The notes: a model not told the origin generated them from the sequence alone. A DNA stretch of 37,999 nt from Lachnospiraceae bacterium (GCA_017962105.1 JAGCVY010000072.1:1-37999); one strand, 5' to 3'. Shown: positions 7,683 to 15,459, counted from the first letter of the stretch. Translations and numbers: made by a program.

Positions 7683-8147
7683 ATGTACTTGGATTACGAT
7701 TACCGCGAAGCAATGAAACTCGACAATCAGCTTTGTTTTCCGATCTACGCCGCATCGAGAGTGATCACGCAGCTCTACACGCCGTATCTGAAGCCGCTGG
7801 AGCTCACGTACACGCAGTACATAGTGTTTCTCGTGCTGTGGGAGGAGGACGGGCTCACCGTCGGAGAGATCTGTAAGAGGCTTATGCTCGACAGCGGAAC
7901 TCTCTCGCCGGTGCTCAAGAAGCTGCGCGACCGGGGTTACATTGAGAAGAAGCAGAGTGCTTCGGACGAGCGTTCGTTCATCATAACGCTGACCGATGAG
8001 GGCAGGGCGCTTCAGGAGAAGGCCGGGAACATTCCGCTGCAGGTCGGGAGCTGCGTAAAATTCCCGCTGGATAAGGCGCTGCAGCTCCGCGAGCTGCTCA
8101 GAGAACTGTTGGAAAATAATTCCGACCACACGAAAGGAGAAAACTAA
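7683..8147 (+). CDS. ohrR: MarR-family regulator, OhrR type (peroxide sensing)
   Basis: Predicted repressor that dissociates from DNA when a cysteine is oxidised by organic hydroperoxides. The N-terminal LDNQLCFPIYAASR carries the sensing cysteine (Cys18), matching Cys15 of Bacillus subtilis OhrR. Tyr residues of YTQYIVFLVLWE and the winged-helix segment MLDSGTLSPVLKKLRDRGYIEKK fit OhrR closely. GGGAGGG (7676-7682) touches ATG 7683, so the TTG at 7689 with a 6-nt spacing is a likely true start, shortening the protein by two residues. The stop overlaps the ATG of gpx. A palindrome on the promoter suggests autorepression. Unusually, its partner is a glutathione peroxidase-type enzyme rather than Ohr. 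Confidence 0.9.
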   Translation: MYLDYDYREAMKLDNQLCFPIYAASRVITQLYTPYLKPLELTYTQYIVFLVLWEEDGLTVGEICKRLMLDSGTLSPVLKKLRDRGYIEKKQSASDERSFIITLTDEGRALQEKAGNIPLQVGSCVKFPLDKALQLRELLRELLENNSDHTKGEN

Positions 8148-8695
8148 TGAAAACTGTGTATGATTTCACCGTCAAGGACAAAAAGGGCGAAGACGTCAGT
8201 CTCGGAGAGTACAAGGGCAAGGTGCTTCTCATTGTGAACACCGCAACGGGATGCGGATTTACCCCGCACTACGAGCCTCTTGAGGCGATGTACCGCGACC
8301 TGCGGGACAAGGGCTTTGAAATCCTTGATTTTCCGTGCAATCAGTTTGCCAACCAGGCTCCGGGCAGCGATGAGGAGATCCATTCGTTCTGCCAGTTGAA
8401 GTACGGCACGGAGTTTCCGCAGTTCGCGAAGATCGAGGTGAACGGCGACAACGCCGATCCGCTGTTTGCGTACCTTGCGACCGAGAAGCCGTTCACGGGC
8501 TTCGGCAAGGGACTGAAGATCACGCTTCTCAAGAAGTACTCGGATATGAACAACAAGCAGTTCGGAGATAAGGCGTACATCCGCTGGAACTTCACGAAAT
8601 TCCTGGTCGACAGGGACGGCGTTGTGCTGGAGAGATTCGAGCCGACCGCCGATATGGCTGATGTGAGGAAGGCCGTGGAAAAACTGTTGGGGTGA
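8147..8695 (+). CDS. Glutathione peroxidase-family thiol peroxidase
   Basis: Predicted cytosolic peroxidase that reduces hydroperoxides, most likely with thioredoxin as reductant, as for other bacterial members. The peroxidatic cysteine is Cys36 in NTATGCGFTPHYEPLE. The Gln of the active site is in FPCNQFANQ (Gln70), and the Trp is in IRWNFTKFLVDRDG near residue 145. There is no selenocysteine codon at position 36 (TGC). Length 182 aa is normal. The gene overlaps ohrR by one base, with AAAGGAG just upstream, so both are under the peroxide-responsive promoter. Confidence 0.92.
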   Translation: MKTVYDFTVKDKKGEDVSLGEYKGKVLLIVNTATGCGFTPHYEPLEAMYRDLRDKGFEILDFPCNQFANQAPGSDEEIHSFCQLKYGTEFPQFAKIEVNGDNADPLFAYLATEKPFTGFGKGLKITLLKKYSDMNNKQFGDKAYIRWNFTKFLVDRDGVVLERFEPTADMADVRKAVEKLLG

Positions 8696-8699
8696 TACT

Positions 8700-9800
8700 A
8701 TGAATACTATGCCGGAAGAGTTCGACCTTCAAAACTACATGACGGAGGGCGTGGAGCGCATCGTGACCGATGCGATCAAGGCCACGTTCAAGAACCCGAA
8801 GGAAAGCGCGTTCATGCTGCGATTTGCCGCAGCGAGCCGCACCGCGTCTAAGAAACGGCGCAAGGCGGAGGACAAGGGCGAGCATATTCCGCCGTTTTTG
8901 ATCGCAAGCATCACGAGCAGCTGCAATCTGCACTGCGCCGGCTGCTATTCCCGGTGCAACCACGCGACCGTCGACAGCGAGCCCGTAAAGCAGCTGACCG
9001 ACGAGGAGTGGCTTAGGGTGTTCGACGAGGCCGAGGGGCTCGGGATCAGTTTCATCCTGCTTGCGGGCGGTGAGCCGATGTTACGGCGCGGCGTCATCGA
9101 GGCGGCGGGCAAAAAGAAGAAGATCCTGTTCCCGATATTTACCAATGGAACATTTCTCGACGAACAATATCTCAAGCTGTTTGCGCGGTGCCGCAATCTG
9201 ATCCCAGTGATGAGCATCGAGGGCAACCGCGAGGTGACCGATGAGAGGCGCGGCGAGGGAATCTATGACATGTTGATCAACAACATGGAGGAGCTCAAGA
9301 AGCGCGGACTGATCTTCGGCGCATCCGTGACGGTCACGACGAGGAACTACAAGGAAGTGACGTCGCCGGAGTTTCTGAGCAGTCTCTCGGAGCGCGGCTG
9401 CAAGGCGGTCATTTACGTCGAGTACGTGCCCGTGACCGAGGAGAGCAGGGAGCTTGCGCCCGGCGAACGGGAACGCGAGTATATACAGCAGGAGATCCAG
9501 CGCTTGCGGGAGACCAGTCCGGAAATGGTGTACATTTCCTTCCCGGGCGACGAGAAGAGCTCAGGCGGCTGTGTCGCAGCCGGCAGAGGATTCTTCCACA
9601 TCAACTCCCACGGCGGTGCGGAACCGTGTCCGTTCTCACCGTTCTCGGATATCAACGTGCGCGACCGTTCCCTCAGGGACGTGATGAACTCGCCGCTGTT
9701 CAAGAAACTGCGGGATGAGGGCTATCTGCTCGAGGACCACGACGGCGGCTGCATCTTGTTTGAGAAGAGAGAGTTGGTGGAACAGCTTCTCAAGGGATAA
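8700..9800 (+). CDS. Radical SAM protein with C-terminal cysteine-containing region
   Basis: Predicted iron-sulfur enzyme that cleaves S-adenosylmethionine to start radical chemistry. The cluster motif is C-x3-C-x2-C at Cys75, Cys79 and Cys82 (SSCNLHCAGCYSRC), with two further cysteines nearby. LLAGGEPMLR near residue 120 is the SAM-binding GGEP motif. The region from about residue 285 (GGCVAAGRGFFHINSHGGAEPCPFSP) has the look of a reduced SPASM or twitch-like segment with few cysteines. It starts 5 bp after gpx, so it belongs to the ohrR operon; this links an unknown radical reaction to peroxide stress. No precursor peptide gene was seen nearby. Substrate unknown. Confidence 0.85.
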   Translation: MNTMPEEFDLQNYMTEGVERIVTDAIKATFKNPKESAFMLRFAAASRTASKKRRKAEDKGEHIPPFLIASITSSCNLHCAGCYSRCNHATVDSEPVKQLTDEEWLRVFDEAEGLGISFILLAGGEPMLRRGVIEAAGKKKKILFPIFTNGTFLDEQYLKLFARCRNLIPVMSIEGNREVTDERRGEGIYDMLINNMEELKKRGLIFGASVTVTTRNYKEVTSPEFLSSLSERGCKAVIYVEYVPVTEESRELAPGEREREYIQQEIQRLRETSPEMVYISFPGDEKSSGGCVAAGRGFFHINSHGGAEPCPFSPFSDINVRDRSLRDVMNSPLFKKLRDEGYLLEDHDGGCILFEKRELVEQLLKG

Positions 9801-9853
9801 ACCAACACAAGCCGCTATCAAGGACATGAAGTAAGCAATTAAGCAGTATTCAG

Positions 9854-9901
9854 AGAGACTAAACAACCTTTCCGATCGGAAACTTTGTTTAGTCTCTTTT
9901 T
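9854..9901 (+). terminator. Long hairpin terminator of the ohrR operon
   Basis: AGAGACTAAACAA (9854-9866) pairs perfectly with TTGTTTAGTCTCT (9885-9897), followed by a T tract. The loop holds a second perfect palindrome, TTTCCGATCGGAAA (9869-9882). Confidence 0.9.
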
Positions 9902-9928
9902 GTTTGCTCACAAGGGAGCAGGATACCC

Positions 9929-9957
9929 TTGACAGGTTATATTGCGTCCGATATACT
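9929..9957 (+). promoter_or_regulatory. Sigma-A promoter
   Basis: TTGACA (9929-9934), 17-bp spacer, TATACT (9952-9957). It drives a 20-codon ORF and probably the two membrane protein genes after it. Confidence 0.85.
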
Positions 9958-10011
9958 GAACTTATCGGAATTCTTTTATGTTTCAAAATGGTATTTAAGG
10001 AGGAAAATGGC

Positions 10012-10074
10012 ATGTCAGAAGAAGGGTTTATTGCGTTATTAATTGGTTGTTGCATCGTAGAAGGACGGTGCTGA
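10012..10074 (+). CDS. 20-residue hydrophobic peptide ORF
   Basis: ATG 10012 is preceded by AAGGAGG at 10 nt and lies about 50 nt after a consensus promoter. The peptide (MSEEGFIALLIGCCIVEGRC) has an acidic start, a short hydrophobic core and three cysteines. It could be a tiny membrane peptide, a leader peptide, or the remains of a larger gene. The remaining gap of the 343-bp stretch (10075-10143) shows a weak inverted repeat (ACTATCAAAAC/GTTTTGAGATAGT) but no U tract. Confidence 0.4.
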   Translation: MSEEGFIALLIGCCIVEGRC

Positions 10075-10143
10075 TAATCCGAGCTGAGACTATCAAAACA
10101 TAGGTTTTGAGATAGTAAAAGAAATAGTGTGGGGGACAATTGA

Positions 10144-10626
10144 ATGAGTAAGAAAAGGATTGTGCTGGATGTTTTGGCGGCGGTCTCGCTGATTGCCGCT
10201 GTGGTAATCTATGTGACTGCGGAATCGGCATGGCGGAAGGAAGTGGAAGCGAATCATTGGTCGGGCTTTGAGGCCCTCAGCATGTATGACTTGTTGCTCG
10301 CTTTGGCTGTTGTTTTTTTGATCGTTTTTTGGAGAAGTCTTGTCTGCCTCGTGTGCGGCATCGCCAAATGGCCGCTGGAGCGGGCGGGACATGTTTTCTT
10401 CATCGCGGTCAGCCTCCTGGGTGTAGAGAATATGGCAGGCGGACCGGTCACAAAAACAGCGTGGCGGGCTCTTCCGTCGGATGTCAGATCATACTTTTGG
10501 GTGTTGGTCATAGCGCTTCCGATCCTGCGGATCATACACGCCGCGGTTTGGTTCATAAAGCATATGTCGGAAAATGAAGACCCGCAGAGCGAAGGAACCG
10601 GAAGCACAGCGGCCGGGGCATTGTGA
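10144..10626 (+). CDS. Unknown membrane protein, about four helices
   Basis: 160 aa with hydrophobic segments near residues 5-25 (VLDVLAAVSLIAAVVIYVTA), 43-65 (LLLALAVVFLIVFW), 78-93 and 118-138 (FWVLVIALPILRIIHAAVWF). The C-terminal tail is acidic and hydrophilic (SENEDPQSEGTG), probably cytosolic. I do not recognise a family. GTGGGGGACAATTGA precedes the ATG as a weak binding site. The next membrane protein gene follows by 19 bp, so they likely share a transcript. Confidence 0.7.
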   Translation: MSKKRIVLDVLAAVSLIAAVVIYVTAESAWRKEVEANHWSGFEALSMYDLLLALAVVFLIVFWRSLVCLVCGIAKWPLERAGHVFFIAVSLLGVENMAGGPVTKTAWRALPSDVRSYFWVLVIALPILRIIHAAVWFIKHMSENEDPQSEGTGSTAAGAL

Positions 10627-10645
10627 AAGGTATATGGTGGGGGAT

Positions 10646-10969
10646 ATGAGTGACAAGGCTTGGTTTATTGTTATCGGTGTTATATTCATTGTTTTGGGGC
10701 TTCTGTTTGTCTGGCTCGGGTGGCAGATCTGGAGAAAGCGGAGGATGAATCTCATCATCAGTTATCACTGTGATAAGGTGAGCGAGGAGAATAAAGCGGC
10801 GTATTGTACAATCATGGGGATCGGCGTGTTCCTCATGGGGATCGGGTTCCTTCTTTCCGGGATAGGCACGCTGTTCAGTCAGTCTGTCTGCATATTCATT
10901 CCGATGACCGTCGGCTTGGCAGTCGGAATTGTGTTGCTGATCTCGGCATGCGTAAAATACAACCGCTAG
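10646..10969 (+). CDS. Small membrane protein, DUF3784-like
   Basis: 107 aa with helices near residues 6-27, 55-74 and 80-101. Between the first and second helices, LIISYHCDKVSEENKAAYCTIMGIGVFLMGIG resembles the DUF3784 pattern, a short polar loop with Ser-x-Glu-x-Lys followed by Tyr/Cys and a glycine-rich helix. ATG 10646 is preferred, with GGTGGGGG 3-9 nt upstream; ATG 10634 in the same frame would add four residues. Function of the family is unknown. A strong terminator follows. Confidence 0.65.
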   Translation: MSDKAWFIVIGVIFIVLGLLFVWLGWQIWRKRRMNLIISYHCDKVSEENKAAYCTIMGIGVFLMGIGFLLSGIGTLFSQSVCIFIPMTVGLAVGIVLLISACVKYNR

Positions 10970-10992
10970 CAAATTACATGGCAAAGTTCCGG

Positions 10993-11030
10993 TGCCCGAA
11001 TGGCAGTTTATGTCATTCGGGCATTTTTTT
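10993..11030 (+). terminator. Rho-independent terminator
   Basis: TGCCCGAATG (10993-11002) pairs perfectly with CATTCGGGCA (11014-11023), followed by T7 (11024-11030). Confidence 0.95.
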
Positions 11031-11076
11031 GAAGACGGGACCGGATGCGGCCACGAGCTTTCTCACGGATTCATGA

Positions 11077-11106
11077 GTGACAGGGAGTTGTTTTTTGTGA
11101 TATAAT
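11077..11106 (+). promoter_or_regulatory. Promoter with GTGACA -35 and extended -10
   Basis: GTGACA (11077-11082), 18-bp spacer, TATAAT (11101-11106) preceded by TGA. The same GAGTGACA/TATAAT pairing recurs at 27302 and 29031. Confidence 0.7.
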
Positions 11107-11138
11107 GACATAACAGCTTTTTTTCAAGGGAGGAGGAT

Positions 11139-11204
11139 ATGGACCCGATCTTTCCGGAGAAGCGCTCCGGGTTCATCGCGAGTTCGGTTGATGAAGTACA
11201 TTAG
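11139..11204 (+). CDS. 21-codon upstream ORF with strong ribosome binding site
   Basis: ATG 11139 has AAGGGAGGAGG directly upstream, far better than the signal for the next gene. It encodes 21 residues starting MDPIFPEKRSG and stops at TAG 11202-11204, 14 nt before the next ATG. It may deliver ribosomes to the following gene or be the remnant of a deleted gene. The peptide has no recognised domain. Confidence 0.35.
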   Translation: MDPIFPEKRSGFIASSVDEVH

Positions 11205-11218
11205 GGGTTCTTTGGAAA

Positions 11219-12421
11219 ATGATTGATTTTACAACTGTGACAGCCTGCGGGGAATGCTGCATCGGCTGTGCGAAAAAAGAAAGCGGGATATGCCCCGGAT
11301 GCATAGAGGCTGAGGGAAAGGTGCCCGAGTGGGCGGAGTCCGGAATATGCAGGATCTATGCCTGCTGCCGGGAACATAATACCCGCTTTTGTTTCCTGTG
11401 CGAGGAGTTTCCGTGCGGGAAGCTTCCCGAGATGATATCCTGGAATCCGGATATCGTCAGTCATCTTTCGGAACTGCGGGATGAGTATAAGCGCCGACAG
11501 GCATTTTCCGACTCTGACGAAATGGGCCGCATCGACAGTGTCCTGGCACATTGGGATCTCGATGCTCCCAAGATCAGCGATCAGTTCAATAAGGATTCCG
11601 GCCGGTCGATCTATAAGGTCACAACGGCAGCGGGCGATTATCTGCTGAAAGGGTTTCGGAACGGTACGCCGGAGTCCGTGATCCGGGGAAATGTTCAGGC
11701 GCATCTCTTCTTAGGGAACGAGCATGGCATGGCGCCGATGCTGTATCCGACCAAGGCCGGACAATATTATGTAAACGACCTCGGGCATTGGTTTTACCTG
11801 ATGGAGTTTATCGACGGCAGGCAGATGGAGGAGACCCCGGAGGATGAGTATAAACTCGGACAGGCAACCCGGAAAATGCATTCGCTGCAGGGCTATGCCG
11901 CGAAGTCTCCCCTGACGCAGAGCAAGGCGAGATATTACAGCTGGTTCCGAAACCATGAGTTTGTGAAGGAATTTGACGAGATCCTGGATGCAATCCCGGA
12001 CTTTGAGGAGCTGGATCTGTGTTTCGTTCATACCGACATCGGACCGCACAATGCAATGCTGCGGGCTAACGGAGACGTGGTCTTTATTGACCTGGACGAC
12101 TCCGGCTGGGGAAGCCGGTATTTGGATCTCGGCTGGCCGTTCATCATGCAGTTCGTCGATTTTAACCATGAGACGGAGGAAATGACCTACCGCTTTGATC
12201 TGGCGCAGAGCTTCCTGCGCGGGTACTATGGTGAGGAGGGCCCTTCCCGGGAAGAATACGATCTGGTCTTTCAGGGAGCTATCCAAATGCACATCTCCTA
12301 CATGCAGGCATACGGACCCTATGCGGTGGATTCGCTTTGGAAAATACTGCGGTTCGGCATGGAACAGAAGGAGGCGTTGTGGTCCGGGAACAGAAGGGCG
12401 GAAGAAAATGGAGAAGAATAA
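11219..12421 (+). CDS. DUF3795-like cysteine-rich domain fused to an aminoglycoside phosphotransferase-like kinase
   Basis: Residues 1-85 hold a Cys-rich zinc or metal-binding module: CGECCIGCAKKESGICPGC, then CRIYACCREH and CFLCEEFPCGKL, the DUF3795 pattern. Residues 110-400 form a protein kinase-like fold of the APH/CotS type. SIYKVTTAAGDYLLKGF supplies the nucleotide-binding Lys, FVHTDIGPHNAML near residue 277 is the catalytic loop (His-x-Asp-x-x-x-x-Asn), and FIDLDDSG near 293 is the metal-binding Asp. So it should phosphorylate a small molecule in the cytosol. The binding site before ATG 11219 is weak, with only TAGGGG 12 nt away. The fusion, in one frame without a gap, is unusual. Confidence 0.8.
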   Translation: MIDFTTVTACGECCIGCAKKESGICPGCIEAEGKVPEWAESGICRIYACCREHNTRFCFLCEEFPCGKLPEMISWNPDIVSHLSELRDEYKRRQAFSDSDEMGRIDSVLAHWDLDAPKISDQFNKDSGRSIYKVTTAAGDYLLKGFRNGTPESVIRGNVQAHLFLGNEHGMAPMLYPTKAGQYYVNDLGHWFYLMEFIDGRQMEETPEDEYKLGQATRKMHSLQGYAAKSPLTQSKARYYSWFRNHEFVKEFDEILDAIPDFEELDLCFVHTDIGPHNAMLRANGDVVFIDLDDSGWGSRYLDLGWPFIMQFVDFNHETEEMTYRFDLAQSFLRGYYGEEGPSREEYDLVFQGAIQMHISYMQAYGPYAVDSLWKILRFGMEQKEALWSGNRRAEENGEE

Positions 12422-12476
12422 TGAAATTGTATTGTTTGAGACGAAAGACAGAGAGATTAAGCTTAGTGTAAGATAA
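12408..12476 (+). pseudogene. N-terminal remnant of a RhuM-family protein
   Basis: ATG 12408, overlapping the end of the kinase gene, opens 22 codons reading MEKNNEIVLFETKDREIKLSVR before TAA. RhuM-type proteins begin with this pattern (Asn-Glu-Ile-x-x-x-x-Thr-x-Asp ... Ile-x-Leu-x-V-R) and continue into a DNA-binding-like domain, which is missing here. The next gene's binding site starts 5 nt after the stop. This is a deletion scar. Confidence 0.55.
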
Positions 12477-12494
12477 AACGTGGAGGGAAAAACG

Positions 12495-13646
12495 ATGGAA
12501 GAAATTCTTGAGTATGTGTTGGAAAAGGCGTTGCCGACAGGGCTTACATACAAGACGGAGCGTCGGGAGTACAGTCTTTATCTTCCGGAGGTTGACATTA
12601 CCATCACCCCCAGGGTTGCGCAGGTACAAGATAACAATGTTGGATTGGAGTTTTATGTACATATAAAGAAATATGACAGGACTCTTTATGAATGGTGCAC
12701 AGGATGGGGATCTGATGTGATCATCTCCGCAGGTTCAGCCACAGCATCTTTCTGCTTTGCATTTATGTTCGGATTGCGGAAAATGTGCAATGACGAGGAT
12801 CCGGAGTCTTTCGAAACGGAGTTCGCGGGGAAGAAACACAATTGGAAGGCGTATCTCGGTGAAGTGGTGACTATGGGAGATCCGGGAGAAGGGGGATACA
12901 CGTTTGACGCAACAGGCTACTGGCAGTTGCTTGGAGAAGAGATTAAGAAACGTCTCGGCAACCAGAAGATGGTTTACGTGAAGATTTTTTCAGCAAGATA
13001 TCCGGATGAAATCATCGGCGAGTGCAGGATTGATGATGTTGCGGTTCCGGAACTCGGCAGGATGGTTGCTGATTTTGTGAGACAATGGCCAACGGACAAG
13101 ATTTTTACCGAGAAGCAGTTCTTCTTTATCGAGCAGAATGAAGAAACGATCATTCCGAGCCCGTACGATGGTCAGGAGGGCAGGGACAAGCTTGAGAAGA
13201 TTGTTGTCGCGTATCTGAAACTGTTTCGGCAAGCCACTACGGATGAGCTTTACAGTCGACTCCCGGAGGATGCGGAGCAGATTACCGGCGATCCTATTTT
13301 GGCAAACGAATGCGTTTATTTTCTGCCTGAAATCTGTGCAATCCATGCTGTTGTCGAAAAATTTCAGGGAAAATACGAGGTTTCCGATCGTGCTATATTC
13401 AACATGGCAGACGGATCACACAGCGTTTATGTTTCGCAGTTGATGGATTACGACAGGCTCGATCGGTGTATTTGCGACATCCTTCAGAAAAGACTGTTCG
13501 GAGACCAGACACAGGAGTTGTATTATGAACTGCTCGGCTGCAGTTCGATTACCAAGCTAATTGACGAAGTACAGAAAAAGGATATTCGTGATCCGAAACC
13601 AATCTGCATTTTTTATAACATGGGTAAAGGATTCGAATTGCGATAA
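12495..13646 (+). CDS. Unknown protein, tentatively DUF6348-like
   Basis: 383 aa, soluble, acidic. The N-terminal half (residues 1-190) has the pattern of DUF6348-type proteins: YSLYLPEVDITITPRV, then LEFYVHIKKYDRTLYEWCTGWG and an Ala/Ser-rich SAGSATASFCFAFMFGL segment. The C-terminal half (PSPYDGQEGRDKLEKIVVAYLKLF onward) is not recognised. ATG 12495 follows TGGAGGG with about 8 nt spacing; the in-frame codons before it overlap that site. It has no conserved neighbours here and may be an orphan immunity-like or regulatory protein, which is speculation. Confidence 0.6.
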   Translation: MEEILEYVLEKALPTGLTYKTERREYSLYLPEVDITITPRVAQVQDNNVGLEFYVHIKKYDRTLYEWCTGWGSDVIISAGSATASFCFAFMFGLRKMCNDEDPESFETEFAGKKHNWKAYLGEVVTMGDPGEGGYTFDATGYWQLLGEEIKKRLGNQKMVYVKIFSARYPDEIIGECRIDDVAVPELGRMVADFVRQWPTDKIFTEKQFFFIEQNEETIIPSPYDGQEGRDKLEKIVVAYLKLFRQATTDELYSRLPEDAEQITGDPILANECVYFLPEICAIHAVVEKFQGKYEVSDRAIFNMADGSHSVYVSQLMDYDRLDRCICDILQKRLFGDQTQELYYELLGCSSITKLIDEVQKKDIRDPKPICIFYNMGKGFELR

Positions 13647-13739
13647 GAATCATAGACTGGATAATAAAACCTTAATATGCAGCAGGTTCTTTGTTAACTA
13701 TATTCCGGTGTTTTAAATGACCTTTTAAGGGGGTAAATC

Positions 13740-14387
13740 ATGATATTATGGACGAATAATAGTTTTTGGAAGGGCTTAATGCAGATAGACGAAGATTTTT
13801 CGTTTAAAAAAATGCGATGGCTGCATGTAAATCCCTACCCCCACGCAATCAGCGTTTTGAGGTTTTTGATACAGGAGGCCTGTTGTCCTACGAATGATTG
13901 GCTAATCATACGGGGACGAGAAGGAATCCTGAGAATTGACAGAATATGGCGGCTTGAGCATATCCTTGAGGAAGCAAAAGAGTGCATTGATCTTACCGAC
14001 GATTGGGAATACCGGCGCTTCTTAGAGTTGGTCGAGCTTTCCGCTTTTGAGTTGCTGCCGGAGGTAATCCTTATCGGAAAAGATTCGGACAATGAGGACA
14101 TCAGAGAAGCTTCGCAGGATTTTCGGGAAAATTATGAATATTTGTCTGCACATAAGGATGAATGCTTTCGTAATGATATTATAAAAGTGGATTTGAACTG
14201 TATCGACAACTTTGATCTGGCGGAAATCGCACATAAATACAAGGCCCTCGGGATGAGCCGGGACCACATGCTTGAGCTGCTGCAGGCAATAAAAAGCGAG
14301 ATGGAGACAGAGGATCAAGAAAATAAGATTCTTAATCTTATGGATTTCGTGACCGGATGGTGTCATCCGGATTGGAAGATTTTTTAA
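13740..14387 (+). CDS. Unknown soluble protein
   Basis: 215 aa, acidic, largely alpha-helical by composition, without membrane segments or cysteine motifs. Recognisable stretches are WRLEHILEEAKECIDLTDDWEYRRFLELVEL (helical, residues 60-90) and DLAEIAHKYKALGMSRDHMLELLQAIKSEM near the end. A start with AGGGGGT at 6 nt supports translation. Size, acidity and isolation near a Tdi1-like and DUF6348-like protein resemble orphan immunity proteins of polymorphic toxins, but no family match can be claimed. Confidence 0.55.
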   Translation: MILWTNNSFWKGLMQIDEDFSFKKMRWLHVNPYPHAISVLRFLIQEACCPTNDWLIIRGREGILRIDRIWRLEHILEEAKECIDLTDDWEYRRFLELVELSAFELLPEVILIGKDSDNEDIREASQDFRENYEYLSAHKDECFRNDIIKVDLNCIDNFDLAEIAHKYKALGMSRDHMLELLQAIKSEMETEDQENKILNLMDFVTGWCHPDWKIF

Positions 14388-14398
14388 ACGGCAGATAA

Positions 14399-14947
14399 CT
14401 GTCAGGTGCAGCAGGATATGAGCACAGTATCAGGGATGCCGTGGAATTCGGATGCGGAGAGGGCAGAAATGCAATCTTTCTGGCGAAAAGAGGAATTGAT
14501 GTAACAGCCATAGATTCTTCTGACATTGCAATCCGTAATGCGAAGGATAAAACGGAAGATTTGAAAAATGTGCGGTTTATTTGCAGCGATTTTCTGGCGG
14601 TTGATTTTGAAGACCGAAAGTATGACCTTGTACTTGACAGCGGAATGTTTCATCATCTGGCACCACACAGAAGACTGCAGTACAGAGAACTGCTTAAGGG
14701 GCTTCTGAAAGAAAACGGAAACTTTGTATTGTTATGTTTTTCGGCTGATGAAGGTGGAGCCGAAGAACTTGATGATCTGGAGTTTTATGCAAAAAGAAAT
14801 ACGGGAGTGGCATTTTCAGAACAAAGACTAAGGGACTTTTTTGGTTCCGATTTTGAGATCATCAGCATCGAGAAACGCGGGCAGGAAATAACGGAAGATT
14901 ACATAGACATCCCGTTACTGTATGGCCTTGTCATGAAGTTAAAGTAG
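14399..14947 (+). pseudogene. SAM-dependent methyltransferase lacking its N-terminus
   Basis: The frame opens after TAA 14396 and reads through VEFGCGEGRNAIFLAKRGIDVTAIDSS, the SAM-binding motif I and acidic loop of class I methyltransferases. DLVLDSGMFHHLAP (motif IV region) follows, and the C-terminus YGLVMKLK looks complete. No ATG exists upstream of motif I in this frame. The first possible start, GTG 14441, lies at the motif itself and has no ribosome binding site. About 30-50 N-terminal residues usual in this family are absent, so the protein is probably not made or not active. Confidence 0.75.
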
Positions 14948-14992
14948 ATCAGACGGTGCGGCCGACAGGCTGTTTCGGTTTCCGGGAGGCAT

Positions 14993-15355
14993 ATGGGGAA
15001 AAAGATTACAATACTACTTTTGAGTTTGCTGCTTCTGGCGTCTTTGGGTCTGGCGATAAAAGAAATCTATTCCGCGCTTCACCCGACGAAAGACCCGGAA
15101 GTTATTGCTGATCTGTGCTATGGAAAGAACGGACATACGGACTGTTTGGTGTATGTAAAGGAAGACGGAAAATATAAGTACGCTGCGATCCATATCGACA
15201 GACCCTTTGACAATCCGTTTGTTACGATCCCGGGCGCGTATCATACCCTGGGGGATTTCATGAGGACCAACGGCCTGAGGCAGGCGTATGAAGGAGTCAT
15301 CCCCTGTTTTGAGACAGACGGCGAGAGCATGGATGTGTATATCGCCTGCGAGTAA
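14993..15355 (+). CDS. Small secreted or membrane-anchored protein
   Basis: 120 aa with a charged start and a hydrophobic helix at residues 5-22 (ITILLLSLLLLASLGLAI), consistent with a signal peptide or anchor without a lipobox. The rest has two Cys pairs (Cys42/Cys51 and Cys105/Cys119 approximately) that could form disulfides outside the cell. The domain HTDCLVYVKEDGKYKYAAIHI to FETDGESMDVYIACE looks like a small beta-rich extracytoplasmic domain. Not recognised. GGGAGG lies 5 nt before the ATG. A terminator follows. Confidence 0.6.
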   Translation: MGKKITILLLSLLLLASLGLAIKEIYSALHPTKDPEVIADLCYGKNGHTDCLVYVKEDGKYKYAAIHIDRPFDNPFVTIPGAYHTLGDFMRTNGLRQAYEGVIPCFETDGESMDVYIACE

Positions 15356-15389
15356 GCAAAGATACGAACTATAACGAAATGGAGGAAGC

Positions 15390-15428
15390 GGCGCCGTCCG
15401 ACACTATCATGTGTAACGGCGCCTCTTT
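15390..15428 (+). terminator. Hairpin terminator before the sulfur island
   Basis: GGCGCCGT (15390-15397) pairs with ACGGCGCC (15416-15423), with an inner ACAC/GTGT pairing. The T tract is interrupted (TCTTT), so efficiency is uncertain. Confidence 0.65.
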
Positions 15429-15438
15429 ACATCTCAAT

Positions 15439-15459
15439 ATACCTATTGACATAGTAGGT
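15439..15459 (+). promoter_or_regulatory. Operator copy 1, Rrf2/CymR-like box
   Basis: An imperfect palindrome with ACCTA and TAGGT arms around TTGACATAG. It covers the -35 of the rhodanese-fusion promoter. The same 21 bases occur at 16678-16698. The CC-n11-GG spacing resembles sites of Rrf2-family regulators such as IscR and CymR, which control cysteine and Fe-S genes. No Rrf2 gene lies in the window. Confidence 0.75.

Noticed and set aside
6412-7755. Minus-strand open frame of 447 codons opposite the aldo/keto reductase
   Set aside because: It crosses two terminators and a promoter and mirrors the codon pattern of the real gene.
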